A stretch of DNA of 64,000 nt from CBDHHC01 sp050633205 (lineage in GTDB: Bacteria; Pseudomonadota; Alphaproteobacteria; Rhizobiales; CBDHHC01), in the NCBI GenBank assembly GCA_050633205.1, contig JBOEGA010000046.1, forward strand, positions 12,632-76,631, given 5' to 3'. This document shows positions 15,105 to 22,855 of the stretch, in pieces. Each line of letters starts with the position of its first letter. Position 1 is the stretch's first letter. The position numbers and the translations under genes are program-made. Below the pieces are notes generated by a model. The model ran no database searches. It was not told where the DNA came from and saw only the letters and a program-made list of their open reading frames with translations.

Positions 15105-16208
15105 TCAAGCAGCCTGAGTTGGAATATTCAGGGCTATCGGTTTGAAGGCTTTGAGAAGTTCCATATCCAGTTTGCCTTCCATTTTTTCCATTATGCTGAG
15201 AGCTTCTTCTCCGGTCATACTTTTTTTGTATGCGCGCTGGTCAACCAGTGCAGAAAAGATATCTATAATGGTCAGCATTCTAATGCTGTCTGATATTTCG
15301 TTTCCTTTCAGACCTTCGGGATAACCGGAACCGTCCAGCATCTCATGATGGTATAAGGCAAGGTTTATTATGAAATCATCGAACTGTTTATCCATACGCA
15401 GTATTTCGGCACTGTGTACAGGGTGAGTTTTGATAAGTTCTATTTCTTTTTCATCTAATTTTCCCGGCTTATCAAGAATGCTCAGGGGGATTTTAATTTT
15501 TCCTATATCGTGCATCAAAGCGCCGGTGGCCAGTCTGGCTATCTCGGATTTTGGCATATTGAAATGCATTCCAAAGGCGATGGCGAGCCCGGTTACTGTT
15601 ATTGAATGGCGGTGGGTATAGCTGTGATGGGTTTTTACTGCATCCAGCCAGGTGCCTATACAGGCCTCATTCAGAGAAGTAATGAGCTGGTCACAGCAGG
15701 TTTCGACTTTATCTACCGGGATACTATCTCCTGACAGTATGGAATCCATTATCTGGTTATTAATGGAGTTTATCTGCTGGAGGGCTTCACGCTGGTGCGC
15801 AGGTAATTCTGTCCAGAGATTCTGTGTTGATTTATTAACCAATTCATTCAGGCAGGCTTCCAGATCCTGCAGTTCCTGGGATTCCTTTACTGCATCATAA
15901 AGACCTGCGGGGCGGCGTAGAATGCGGTCGGCGCCCAGAGCATGTGCTTTTGCTGATGAGGGGTGGTTCAGGTCGTTGACCAGAAAGATAATTGTCGTGG
16001 GAGGAAGTTTCTGCAGATAGTGTTCAGTCTTCACTATGTTATCAGGGTTTTCAAGGTGAATATTAACGATTACAAGCAGGGGGTGGTCTTCAAGTTCAGA
16101 TGGGTCACAGTCCATAGTGTGATGAACGAAATTATATTTGTGTTCGAGCAACTCTGCAAAGATACTACTATTCAGTGTTTTTTCGAGAATGATAACTGGC
16201 TTCGACAT
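15105..16208 (-). CDS. HD-GYP phosphodiesterase with degenerate receiver
   Basis: Predicted cyclic-di-GMP phosphodiesterase of 367 residues. Residues 1-105 have a receiver-like pattern, but the phosphoacceptor Asp is Asn (LLVIVNIHL, N49) and the usual Lys is Arg (ADRILRRP), so phosphorylation control is probably lost. The C-terminal HD-GYP domain has HSYTHRHS, HDIGK (233-237), HHEMLDGSGYPEGLKG (GYP at about 295-297) and IDIFSALVDQRAYK, all intact. ATG 16208 is chosen over a GTG at 16220; neither has a strong ribosome site. It is convergent with rimM, only three bases from its stop. Confidence 0.88.
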   Translation of the reverse strand: MSKPVIILEKTLNSSIFAELLEHKYNFVHHTMDCDPSELEDHPLLVIVNIHLENPDNIVKTEHYLQKLPPTTIIFLVNDLNHPSSAKAHALGADRILRRPAGLYDAVKESQELQDLEACLNELVNKSTQNLWTELPAHQREALQQINSINNQIMDSILSGDSIPVDKVETCCDQLITSLNEACIGTWLDAVKTHHSYTHRHSITVTGLAIAFGMHFNMPKSEIARLATGALMHDIGKIKIPLSILDKPGKLDEKEIELIKTHPVHSAEILRMDKQFDDFIINLALYHHEMLDGSGYPEGLKGNEISDSIRMLTIIDIFSALVDQRAYKKSMTGEEALSIMEKMEGKLDMELLKAFKPIALNIPTQAA

Positions 16209-16264
16209 CAAACAGACCACTTTTGAATTTATGGAACAGCGGTCAGTCTACTATAATAATATTA

Positions 16265-16292
16265 ACCCGAACTTTCTAATGAAAGTCCGGGT
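16265..16292. terminator. Hairpin after ppa
   Basis: ACCCG-A-ACTTTC / GAAAGT-C-CGGGT with loop TAAT and one mismatch, just past the ppa stop on the minus strand, followed there by a T/A-rich run. Likely intrinsic terminator of ppa. Confidence 0.65.
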
Positions 16293-16300
16293 GTGAAATA

Positions 16301-16831
16301 CTATTTGTGTTTTGCAATTTCGATAGATTTCGCAATCATCAGTTTTGCTTCTTCAGCATCACCCCAACCAGTGATTTTTACCCACTTGTTTTTTTCAAGG
16401 TCTTTGTAATGTTCGAAAAAGTGAGCAATACGGTTGCGCAACAACTCAGGCAGGTCGTTAATTGAGTTTGTATTGTCATACATGCCGGAGATTTTCTGAG
16501 AAGGGACTGCGATGATTTTCTCATCCTGGCCTGCTTCGTCTTCCATTTTCAGAACGCCTATTGGGCGGCAGTTCATAATAGCGCCAGGGATGACCTGTCT
16601 GTTATTTGCTACAAGCACGTCAACAGGGTCGCCATCATCTGAAAGAGTATGAGGAATGAAACCGTAGTTTCCCGGATATGCCATGGAAGTATAGAGAAAG
16701 CGGTCCACAATCATTGTGCCGGAGTCTTTATCCATTTCATATTTGATTGGATCCCCGCCAATAGGAACTTCAATAATCACATTAATATCTTCAGGAGGAT
16801 TATCACCTATGGCGATAGCATCTATACGCAT
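16301..16831 (-). CDS. ppa: Inorganic pyrophosphatase
   Basis: Cytoplasmic family I pyrophosphatase, splitting pyrophosphate to drive biosynthesis; 176 residues, the normal bacterial length. Diagnostic segments are VIEVPIGGDPIKYEMDKDSG, FLYTSMAYPGNYGFIPHTL, and DGDPVDVLV with the metal-binding Asp residues, then KISGMYDNTNSINDLP. GAGGC lies upstream of the ATG. Single gene with its own terminator, between the HD-GYP gene and the phasin gene. Confidence 0.97.
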   Translation of the reverse strand: MRIDAIAIGDNPPEDINVIIEVPIGGDPIKYEMDKDSGTMIVDRFLYTSMAYPGNYGFIPHTLSDDGDPVDVLVANNRQVIPGAIMNCRPIGVLKMEDEAGQDEKIIAVPSQKISGMYDNTNSINDLPELLRNRIAHFFEHYKDLEKNKWVKITGWGDAEEAKLMIAKSIEIAKHK

Positions 16832-16973
16832 ATTAGCCTCTTTATTCTTAGAGCAATTTTTTGTTCAGTACTGTGTTAAAGCGCTGAGAAATAATTTAAA
16901 TACCACAGAATGTCACAGCATTCAGTAAATACAGGGTTATTTTTAAAAGGTATCTATAAAAGATAAAAATAAA

Positions 16974-17004
16974 ACGGCATGAGAAAGAATTATGCTCATG
17001 CCGT
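16974..17004 (-). terminator. Intrinsic terminator of the phasin gene
   Basis: Perfect 10-bp stem ACGGCATGAG / CTCATGCCGT with an 11-base loop. On the minus strand it is followed by TTTTATTTTTATC. It lies 17 bases past the phasin stop. Confidence 0.85.
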
Positions 17005-17021
17005 CAGGGAGGAATTTTAAA

Positions 17022-17468
17022 TTATTTAGACTGTTCAAAGGCTTTAGATGTTGCCTTGTTAATATTCTGAGTTGCCTCAGTAGCCAGCTTGTTAGTCAGC
17101 TCATAGATTTCTTTTGACTGATTACCAAAAATCTCCATTTGCTTTTTTAAGAACTCAGACTGGATCTGAAACGCTTCAGGTACTGATTTGGTCTGAACCA
17201 TAGCTTCTGCGGCTTCAAAGGCTGCTGCAGTGTTTTCAGATGCCTGATTCAGGATTTTGTCAGTAATTTTCTTTGTGCTCTTCTGAGTTGTCTCATATGC
17301 TTTTTCCAAAGCCTTATTTGCTTCCTGAGCACTGTCTGTAAGCTTTGAATAAGCTTTTTTGCCTTGTGTCAGGCCGTCTTCAAGGGCTTTCTGGATTCCT
17401 TCCGGAACAGCCATATCCTGAGCAGCTTTAAACATTTCTTCTGTTTGTTTTGTAAAATCAGTGGTCAT
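17022..17468 (-). CDS. Phasin family protein
   Basis: A 148-residue, almost wholly helical, Ala/Lys/Glu/Gln-rich protein of the phasin family, which coats polyhydroxyalkanoate granules. Typical segments are EEMFKAAQDMAVPEGIQKAL, AYETTQKSTKKITDKIL and SEFLKKQMEIFGNQSKEIYE, the phasin amphipathic helix pattern. The ATG at 17468 has GGAGAC 5 bases upstream; frames extending further upstream have no ribosome site and run through the promoter. A promoter (17517-17545) overlapped by a repeated decamer suggests repression by a PhaR-type regulator. No phaC or phaR gene is in the window, so PHA storage is inference. Confidence 0.85.
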   Translation of the reverse strand: MTTDFTKQTEEMFKAAQDMAVPEGIQKALEDGLTQGKKAYSKLTDSAQEANKALEKAYETTQKSTKKITDKILNQASENTAAAFEAAEAMVQTKSVPEAFQIQSEFLKKQMEIFGNQSKEIYELTNKLATEATQNINKATSKAFEQSK

Positions 17469-17516
17469 TCTGGTCTCCATCACTTTAAATCCGGGGGACA
17501 TTTGTTCTCTGCAAAT

Positions 17517-17545
17517 AATATAGGCACAACTTTTGTGCGATGCAA
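17517..17545 (-). promoter_or_regulatory. Phasin gene promoter
   Basis: On the minus strand: TTGCAT (17545-17540), 17-base spacer, TATATT (17522-17517). It lies about 50 bases before the phasin ATG. The -35 box is inside a TTGCATCGCA decamer, one of two spaced 20 bp apart. Confidence 0.55.
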
Positions 17546-17565
17546 TATATATTTTTGCGCTGCAA
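17536..17565. promoter_or_regulatory. Paired operator decamers, PhaR type (candidate)
   Basis: TGCGATGCAA at 17536-17545 and TGCGCTGCAA at 17556-17565 differ at one base and are exactly 20 bp apart, two helical turns. TGC/GCA-rich repeats are reported for PhaR repressors of PHA genes. The first overlaps the phasin -35 box, a repressor position. Confidence 0.5.
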
Positions 17566-17805
17566 TGTATTTCGCGGTAAATATGAATGAAATTGGTTAC
17601 GATTATGTGAAATTTGTTAAGGGCAGAGCTACGAAAAAATTTATGTAAATTAATCATGACAGAGGGCATGTTATGAAAACTAATTGCATATGCATAATAC
17701 TAAAAAACAATATAAGCCGGTGTGCTGATTGATATTCATGTCGAATTTTCCCTGTAATGTAAGCTGTTAACTTTTAGTACAATTATTAGTTGAGGGGATT
17801 TTCAG

Positions 17806-18792
17806 ATGGGAATATTTGATTTTATTGGTGGGTGGGGCAACAGGACGATCTACGGAACGAGACGGGCTGACAATATCAGCGATACTGATCGATCTGACAC
17901 GATCAAGGCCAGGGGAGGTAATGATACGATCTCTCTGACTTATGGTGATGATCAGGTACATGGCGGCGATGGGAATGATACGGTAGAGGTCATGGGTGCC
18001 TTGAGTGAATATGAGATTATCATTCCGCAGTTTCTTGTAGCGCCTCCACCAGATGAAAAGATGCTGATTTTATCTCACCCTGAATATGGTGAGAAAACCA
18101 TTCGTTATGTTGAAAATATTATTGATGAACAGGGGGGCTTACATCGTGTTGATCTGCTTTTTCAAAACAGGATATGGGGAACAGATGGAGATGATGTAAT
18201 TCAGGACAGTAATATTGATGATTTTATCAGTACTCATGGGGGAGATGATCAGATCTCCCTGACATATGGTGATGATACGGTTTATGGGGGGCAGGGACTT
18301 GATATTGTTACTGTTGCCGGAGAGTTGTCTGATTATATCGATTTACCGCCACAAAACCCCAACCTTCCGGTTGTGCCGGATGTGCGTATTCGTCATGAAG
18401 AGTATGGCACAAAAAACCTGACTACATCAGTAGAACTTGTTCAGGATAAAGACGGTGATATCAGGCAGCTACAGATCATTGATATTGCAGGATCAACGCA
18501 AGGCGACAGGCTGGTTGATACTGCCTGGGACGATTATTTAAACGGGCAGGCAGGTGATGATATGCTTTACCTGACTACCGGGAAGGACAATGCCTATGGC
18601 GGGGAAGGTTATGATATCGCACATGTTTCGGGCAGTCTTGATGACTATATAATTTCGGCTGAAGATTTTGGCTGGCTTGAGCTTGTTGTTCATATGTATA
18701 GTGAGGAATATGGAGACAAGACGCTGAGTAATATTGAGACCATTATGAGTGAAGATGGCGGGGTGTTGAACTCTGCAGATTTACTGGCCTAG
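17806..18792 (+). CDS. RTX-like calcium-binding protein with three repeats
   Basis: A 328-residue acidic protein made of three ~105-residue units. Each has a short RTX-type tract (GGNDTISLTYGDDQVHGGDG; GGDDQISLTYGDDTVYGGQG; AGDDMLYLTTGKDNAYGGEG), then a VxGxLSDY segment, a hydrophobic strand, and EYGxKTLxxxExIxxxDGG. The GGxGxD turns bind calcium in RTX proteins. There is no N-terminal signal peptide, and RTX proteins normally leave by type I secretion with a C-terminal signal, but no transporter gene is nearby. GAGGGG precedes the ATG. No enzymatic domain is visible; an extracellular matrix or surface role is inference. Confidence 0.8.
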   Translation: MGIFDFIGGWGNRTIYGTRRADNISDTDRSDTIKARGGNDTISLTYGDDQVHGGDGNDTVEVMGALSEYEIIIPQFLVAPPPDEKMLILSHPEYGEKTIRYVENIIDEQGGLHRVDLLFQNRIWGTDGDDVIQDSNIDDFISTHGGDDQISLTYGDDTVYGGQGLDIVTVAGELSDYIDLPPQNPNLPVVPDVRIRHEEYGTKNLTTSVELVQDKDGDIRQLQIIDIAGSTQGDRLVDTAWDDYLNGQAGDDMLYLTTGKDNAYGGEGYDIAHVSGSLDDYIISAEDFGWLELVVHMYSEEYGDKTLSNIETIMSEDGGVLNSADLLA

Positions 18793-18814
18793 CCCTGAGT
18801 TCAGGTGATGAAAG

Positions 18815-18837
18815 CAGGCTCTTTTCGCAAGAGCCTG
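18815..18837. terminator. Shared hairpin between convergent genes
   Basis: CAGGCTCTT / AAGAGCCTG, 9-bp perfect stem with loop TTCGC, placed between the RTX-like gene and the convergent membrane-protein gene. It probably serves both. Confidence 0.7.
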
Positions 18838-18844
18838 TCTGAAT

Positions 18845-19231
18845 TCAGGAAAAATATCCAACACAGGAGAGGTATCCTCCGAGGATCACGAAGAGAACTC
18901 CCGGTATAAAAATCATAGGAGTTTTCTGCAGCATTATCTGTCCAATATTTTTCAATGTTCTTGTAAGCGTCAAGCGGGCTACACCAGCCAGGATGCACAG
19001 CCAGCCGAAGATTGTGATGATCAGGCGCCAATCCGGCTCCCAGATGTTATGAGTGAGAGCAATCGCAATTCCTGTGGGAAGAGTGAGGATGCCTGACAGA
19101 AATATCAGAGCTTCACTTTCAATAAACTCCTGAGCAATGCGTTTTACTGCAGCAGGGTTCAAGGTTATCAGCAATCCCAGGACAAACAGTACAGGGCCAA
19201 TTAATTTAGCAAGGAAAATGGATGTTTCCAT
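18845..19231 (-). CDS. Small membrane protein of unknown function
   Basis: A 128-residue protein with four hydrophobic helices: near the N-terminus (LIGPVLFVLGLLITL), LIFLSGILTLPTGIAIAL, LIITIFGWLCILAGVARL and MIFIPGVLFVILGGYLSCVG. No family is recognised with confidence. AAGGAAC lies 8 bases before the ATG, so it is likely expressed. It lies downstream of the RTX-like gene (convergent) and shares its direction with typA, but typA ends in its own hairpin upstream of it in a separate unit. Confidence 0.7.
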   Translation of the reverse strand: METSIFLAKLIGPVLFVLGLLITLNPAAVKRIAQEFIESEALIFLSGILTLPTGIAIALTHNIWEPDWRLIITIFGWLCILAGVARLTLTRTLKNIGQIMLQKTPMIFIPGVLFVILGGYLSCVGYFS

Positions 19232-19310
19232 TGCGTTGTTCCTTTCGGTAAGTGAATGCCGAAAGAGGAGTATACACTGTTTTTAAGGGTAATAGCGGGA
19301 AAGAAATATT

Positions 19311-19337
19311 GTGAGTTGGGCCGAAAGCCCAACTCAC
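19311..19337. terminator. Hairpin after typA
   Basis: GTGAGTTGGGC / GCCCAACTCAC, 11-bp perfect stem with loop CGAAA, 16 bases past the typA stop on the minus strand. It is followed there by an A/T-rich stretch. Confidence 0.75.
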
Positions 19338-19352
19338 AAATCTGTATGTCAA

Positions 19353-21176
19353 TTATTCAGCAGCAGCACGTTTTTCGGCTCTTTTGCGCTCATGTGGATC
19401 GAGATGGCGCTTTCTGAGGCGGATAGATTCAGGTGTAACTTCTACGAGTTCCTGATCCGTGATGTATGATAGTGCACGTTCCAGAGACAGCTTCATAGGA
19501 GGTGTAAGCTGGATGGCATCGTCTTTACCTGATGCCCGAACGTTGGAGAGCTTTTTGCCTTTCAGGACGTTTACTTCCAGGTCGTTGCCCCTTGAATGTT
19601 CGCCGATGATCATGCCCTCGTAAACTTTTGTCTGGGGGTCGATCATCAGAGGCCCACGGTCTTCCAGATTCCAAAGAGCATAAGCAACTGCATCTCCCTG
19701 TGCATTGGAAATCAGAACTCCGGTGCGGCGTCCCTGGATGGTGCCTTTGTGCAGGGCCCAGTCATGGAAGACACGGTTCATGATTGCTGTGCCACGTGTA
19801 TCAGACAGAAGCTCACCCTGATAGCCGATCAGGCCGCGTGTCGGTACATGCAGAACAAGTCTCTGACGGTTGCCGCCTGAAGGTTTCATTTCAAGCAGGT
19901 CGCCCTTGCGTTCAGAAAGCTTTTGCACGACGTTACCGGAGAACTCCTCGTCAACGTCGATGATAACTTCCTCGATTGGCTCCCAGCGATTGCCTTCCTC
20001 GTCAGTTTTGATAACAACGCGTGGGCGGGAAACTGTCAGTTCGAAACCTTCACGACGCATTGTTTCGATCAAAACGGAAAGCTGAAGCTCACCACGTCCT
20101 GCAACTTCGAATGCATCCTTGTCTTCTGTTTCGATAATTTTAAGAGCTACGTTGCCTTCAGCTTCTGAAAGCAAGCGGTCACGAATTACGCGGCTTTGTA
20201 CCTTGTCGCCTTCTGTTCCAGCAAGTGGTCCATCGTTAATACGGAAGGTCATAGACAGGGTTGGAGGGTCAATTGGTTGAGCAGGAATAGGCTCGTTTAT
20301 GGATGTATCGCAAATTGTGTCTGCCACAGTTGCTGTGGTCAAACCTGCTATAGATACAATATCTCCGGCAATACCCTCGTCAATTGGCTGACGCTCAAGT
20401 CCACGGAATGCAAGAACTTTTGAAATACGGCCCTGTTCAACAACTTTACCTTCACGGGAAAGGGCTTTTACCGCCATGTTTGGTTTTACGACCCCGGCTT
20501 TTACGCGGCCTGTCAGAATACGACCAAGGAATGGATCTGATTCGATTGTTGTAGCCAGTAGCGAAAATTCACCTTCGTCTACGCGTGGCACAGGAACATG
20601 ATCAATAACCATATCAAAAAGGGCGTCCATGTTGTCCTGTGGACCTTCGGGCTTGTCTGACATCCATTCCTGTTTCGCTGATCCATAGAGGACAGGGAAA
20701 TCAAGCTGGTGCTCATCTGCATCCAGAGAAGCGAACAGATCGAAGACTTCGTCTATTACTGCTTCGTGGCGTTCTTCCGGCTTATCGATCTTGTTGATTG
20801 CTACAATTGGGCGAAGGCCAATTTTCAGGGCTTTTGAAACAACGAATTTTGTTTGAGGCATTGGGCCTTCAGCGGCATCGACAAGAACGATAACACCGTC
20901 AACCATGCTCAGGATGCGCTCGACCTCTCCACCGAAGTCAGCGTGGCCTGGAGTGTCGATGATATTGATGCGTGTGCCTTTCCACTCAAGGCTCGTGCAT
21001 TTGGCCAGAATGGTAATGCCACGTTCTTTTTCAATATCGTTAGAGTCCATTGCCCGTTCAGCAACACGCTGATTATCGCGGAATGCGCCAGACTGTTTTA
21101 GAAGAACATCGATAAGTGTAGTTTTGCCGTGGTCGACGTGTGCGATTATGGCAATATTTCGCAATTCGGTAGTCAT
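19353..21176 (-). CDS. typA: Ribosome-associated GTPase TypA/BipA
   Basis: Translational GTPase of 607 residues, resembling EF-G, involved in 50S assembly and stress adaptation. The G domain starts IAIIAHVDHGKTTLIDVLLK (about 9-28), with DTPGHADFGGEVERIL, then NKIDKPE and GSAKQEW. Domain II/V and the BipA-specific C-terminal domain follow (EDKDAFEVAGRGELQLSVLI, RGLIGYQGELLSDTRGTAI, GRRTGVLISNAQGDAVAYAL). The length is normal and it is monocistronic. Confidence 0.97.
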   Translation of the reverse strand: MTTELRNIAIIAHVDHGKTTLIDVLLKQSGAFRDNQRVAERAMDSNDIEKERGITILAKCTSLEWKGTRINIIDTPGHADFGGEVERILSMVDGVIVLVDAAEGPMPQTKFVVSKALKIGLRPIVAINKIDKPEERHEAVIDEVFDLFASLDADEHQLDFPVLYGSAKQEWMSDKPEGPQDNMDALFDMVIDHVPVPRVDEGEFSLLATTIESDPFLGRILTGRVKAGVVKPNMAVKALSREGKVVEQGRISKVLAFRGLERQPIDEGIAGDIVSIAGLTTATVADTICDTSINEPIPAQPIDPPTLSMTFRINDGPLAGTEGDKVQSRVIRDRLLSEAEGNVALKIIETEDKDAFEVAGRGELQLSVLIETMRREGFELTVSRPRVVIKTDEEGNRWEPIEEVIIDVDEEFSGNVVQKLSERKGDLLEMKPSGGNRQRLVLHVPTRGLIGYQGELLSDTRGTAIMNRVFHDWALHKGTIQGRRTGVLISNAQGDAVAYALWNLEDRGPLMIDPQTKVYEGMIIGEHSRGNDLEVNVLKGKKLSNVRASGKDDAIQLTPPMKLSLERALSYITDQELVEVTPESIRLRKRHLDPHERKRAEKRAAAE

Positions 21177-21362
21177 CTGTTTTTTTATCCGATTTTGAAG
21201 CCTGAACCCATCCAGAGAAAATTCTGCTCGACATCAAACATCAAGCGCGATGATCGTTGTTTTGTTTTCCGGGAAGTTCGCTAATTCCTAATGATTTGCG
21301 CTTCCCGTAGCACATTGTATGGAGGATGGCTAGGCTTGAGCGGGTTTAAAGAGGTATTGAGA

Positions 21363-21890
21363 TTAATTTTCCCAACCAAAACCGATTTTGTTTACCTGAG
21401 ACTGGCCGAACTGACCTTCCTCGGTTGCGACAATCTGTCCACCCATATGCCTGTAGAAATCTATAGCTGAATGGTTGTCTTCAAGTGTCCATAAAAGCAT
21501 ACCGCGGAAGCCATAGCTTTTAAGTTGCTTCCTGGCCATGCGGAAGAGTTTTGAGCCGAATCCCAGACCGTGATAGTCCGGGTGGATATAAAGTTCCATA
21601 ATTTCCCCGTGATATGGCAATTTATGGTTCTCATTTTCACCGATTGAGGCATAGCCGATCAGGTTGTTGTCAAAATTGAGTACCAGGATATCAGGGTCTT
21701 TTTTCAAGAAGTTACGCCACCATAATGAGCCTCTTCGGGCTATATAGCGTTCAAGATCCAAACAAGGCAGCATTCCTGTGTACGCATATCTCCAGGCGGC
21801 TTCCAGAGTTTCAGCCAGAGAGGGAGCGTCAAGCGGTGATGCCGCGCGTATACTGGTGCAATGTATATCCATGGTAGTGAGTATAACCAT
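21363..21890 (-). CDS. GNAT family N-acetyltransferase
   Basis: A 175-residue acetyl-CoA-dependent acyltransferase of unknown substrate. The GNAT core is visible: LVLNFDNNLIGYASIGENEN (strands 2-4), IMELYIHPDYHGLGFGSKLF (motif A with the pyrophosphate loop, here HGLGFGSK in place of QxxGxG/A), and LWTLEDNHSAIDFYRHMG (motif B). The ATG at 21890 follows CAGGAAT. It is near, but separate from, the SDR gene, which runs the same way 49 bases upstream; co-transcription is possible. Confidence 0.88.
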   Translation of the reverse strand: MVILTTMDIHCTSIRAASPLDAPSLAETLEAAWRYAYTGMLPCLDLERYIARRGSLWWRNFLKKDPDILVLNFDNNLIGYASIGENENHKLPYHGEIMELYIHPDYHGLGFGSKLFRMARKQLKSYGFRGMLLWTLEDNHSAIDFYRHMGGQIVATEEGQFGQSQVNKIGFGWEN

Positions 21891-21938
21891 ATTCCTGATT
21901 TTGGGGAGGGGGTAATATGGTGAATTGGTTAATGCTGT

Positions 21939-22715
21939 TTATGGTGTGTCGGATTTTCCATACAAACTTCCCTTTAACCAGTGTTTATGGTGCCACTCTT
22001 CGCGGATATCCCAGAGCTTTTCACTGAAGTCCTGATCGCTTGTGTTCAGAAGAAGCCATTTTGCGAATGATGCTACAGTTTCTGCTGTTGAGAGTTTTCC
22101 CGTTGCTATTATGTTTTTGTATTCCTCTACCGCCGGGAATATTTCTGTTGGGGCCTGAATGAAGGTTTTTACCATATCAGTCTCTACCAGCCCTGGCTTG
22201 AATGCAGTCACTGAAATATTCTGTTGTTTTAATTCCAGCTTCAGGGCTTCTGCAAGTGTTTGAGAGGCTGCCTGGGCAATTGAATATGTGCTCGCTCCAA
22301 GGCGGATATTTTTAGCAGCATCCGAACCAATAAAAAGTACGCGGCCCTGTGGTAAGCGGGGGAGGAGCTTTTGTGTTAAAGCCAGCCTTGCAGTTACATT
22401 TATATTAAATGAACTTTGCCAGTTCTCCATGGATATTTCCGAGAGTTTATTTATTTGATAAACGCCTGCTCCGTGGAAGATTCCGAGGGGCAAAGGTAAA
22501 TTTTCTGACATGCTATGAATATTGTTCAATTCTTCTTCGTGACTTACATCTGCGGAAAGGAATTTAATTTTCTGCGGATTGTGAGATGCAGTTTCCTGAA
22601 GTGCGGAGATACGTCTTCCAATAGCAAGTACATGAATGTTCTGATCCGCGAGTTGTATTGCCAGAGACCTGCCTATACCAGATCCAGCGCCGGTAATTAT
22701 AATTGATTTAATCAT
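21939..22715 (-). CDS. SDR family oxidoreductase
   Basis: A 258-residue classical short-chain dehydrogenase/reductase. The cofactor loop is TGAGSGIG (about residues 8-15) after MIKSIII. An NxxG-equivalent is FHGAGVYQI, the Ser of the catalytic set lies in VLFIGSD, and YSIAQAASQ holds Tyr but with Gln where the active-site Lys of YxxxK would be one turn later, so activity deserves care. VTAFKPGLVETDM is the usual post-catalytic segment. ATG 22715 has AAGGAT at a good distance; the longer frame to 22748 is less likely. The substrate is unknown. Confidence 0.85.
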   Translation of the reverse strand: MIKSIIITGAGSGIGRSLAIQLADQNIHVLAIGRRISALQETASHNPQKIKFLSADVSHEEELNNIHSMSENLPLPLGIFHGAGVYQINKLSEISMENWQSSFNINVTARLALTQKLLPRLPQGRVLFIGSDAAKNIRLGASTYSIAQAASQTLAEALKLELKQQNISVTAFKPGLVETDMVKTFIQAPTEIFPAVEEYKNIIATGKLSTAETVASFAKWLLLNTSDQDFSEKLWDIREEWHHKHWLKGSLYGKSDTP

Positions 22716-22855
22716 CTGATATCCTTTGAAATCACTGTTTTTAATCAACTGGTTTATCGATATGGCACAGTGATTAATTGAAAACTTATTTAAATCTATA
22801 TTATTTTCTTTTTGCTAGTTTGTCCGTTCATTCATGTGTTCTGGGCTTATCGAGT

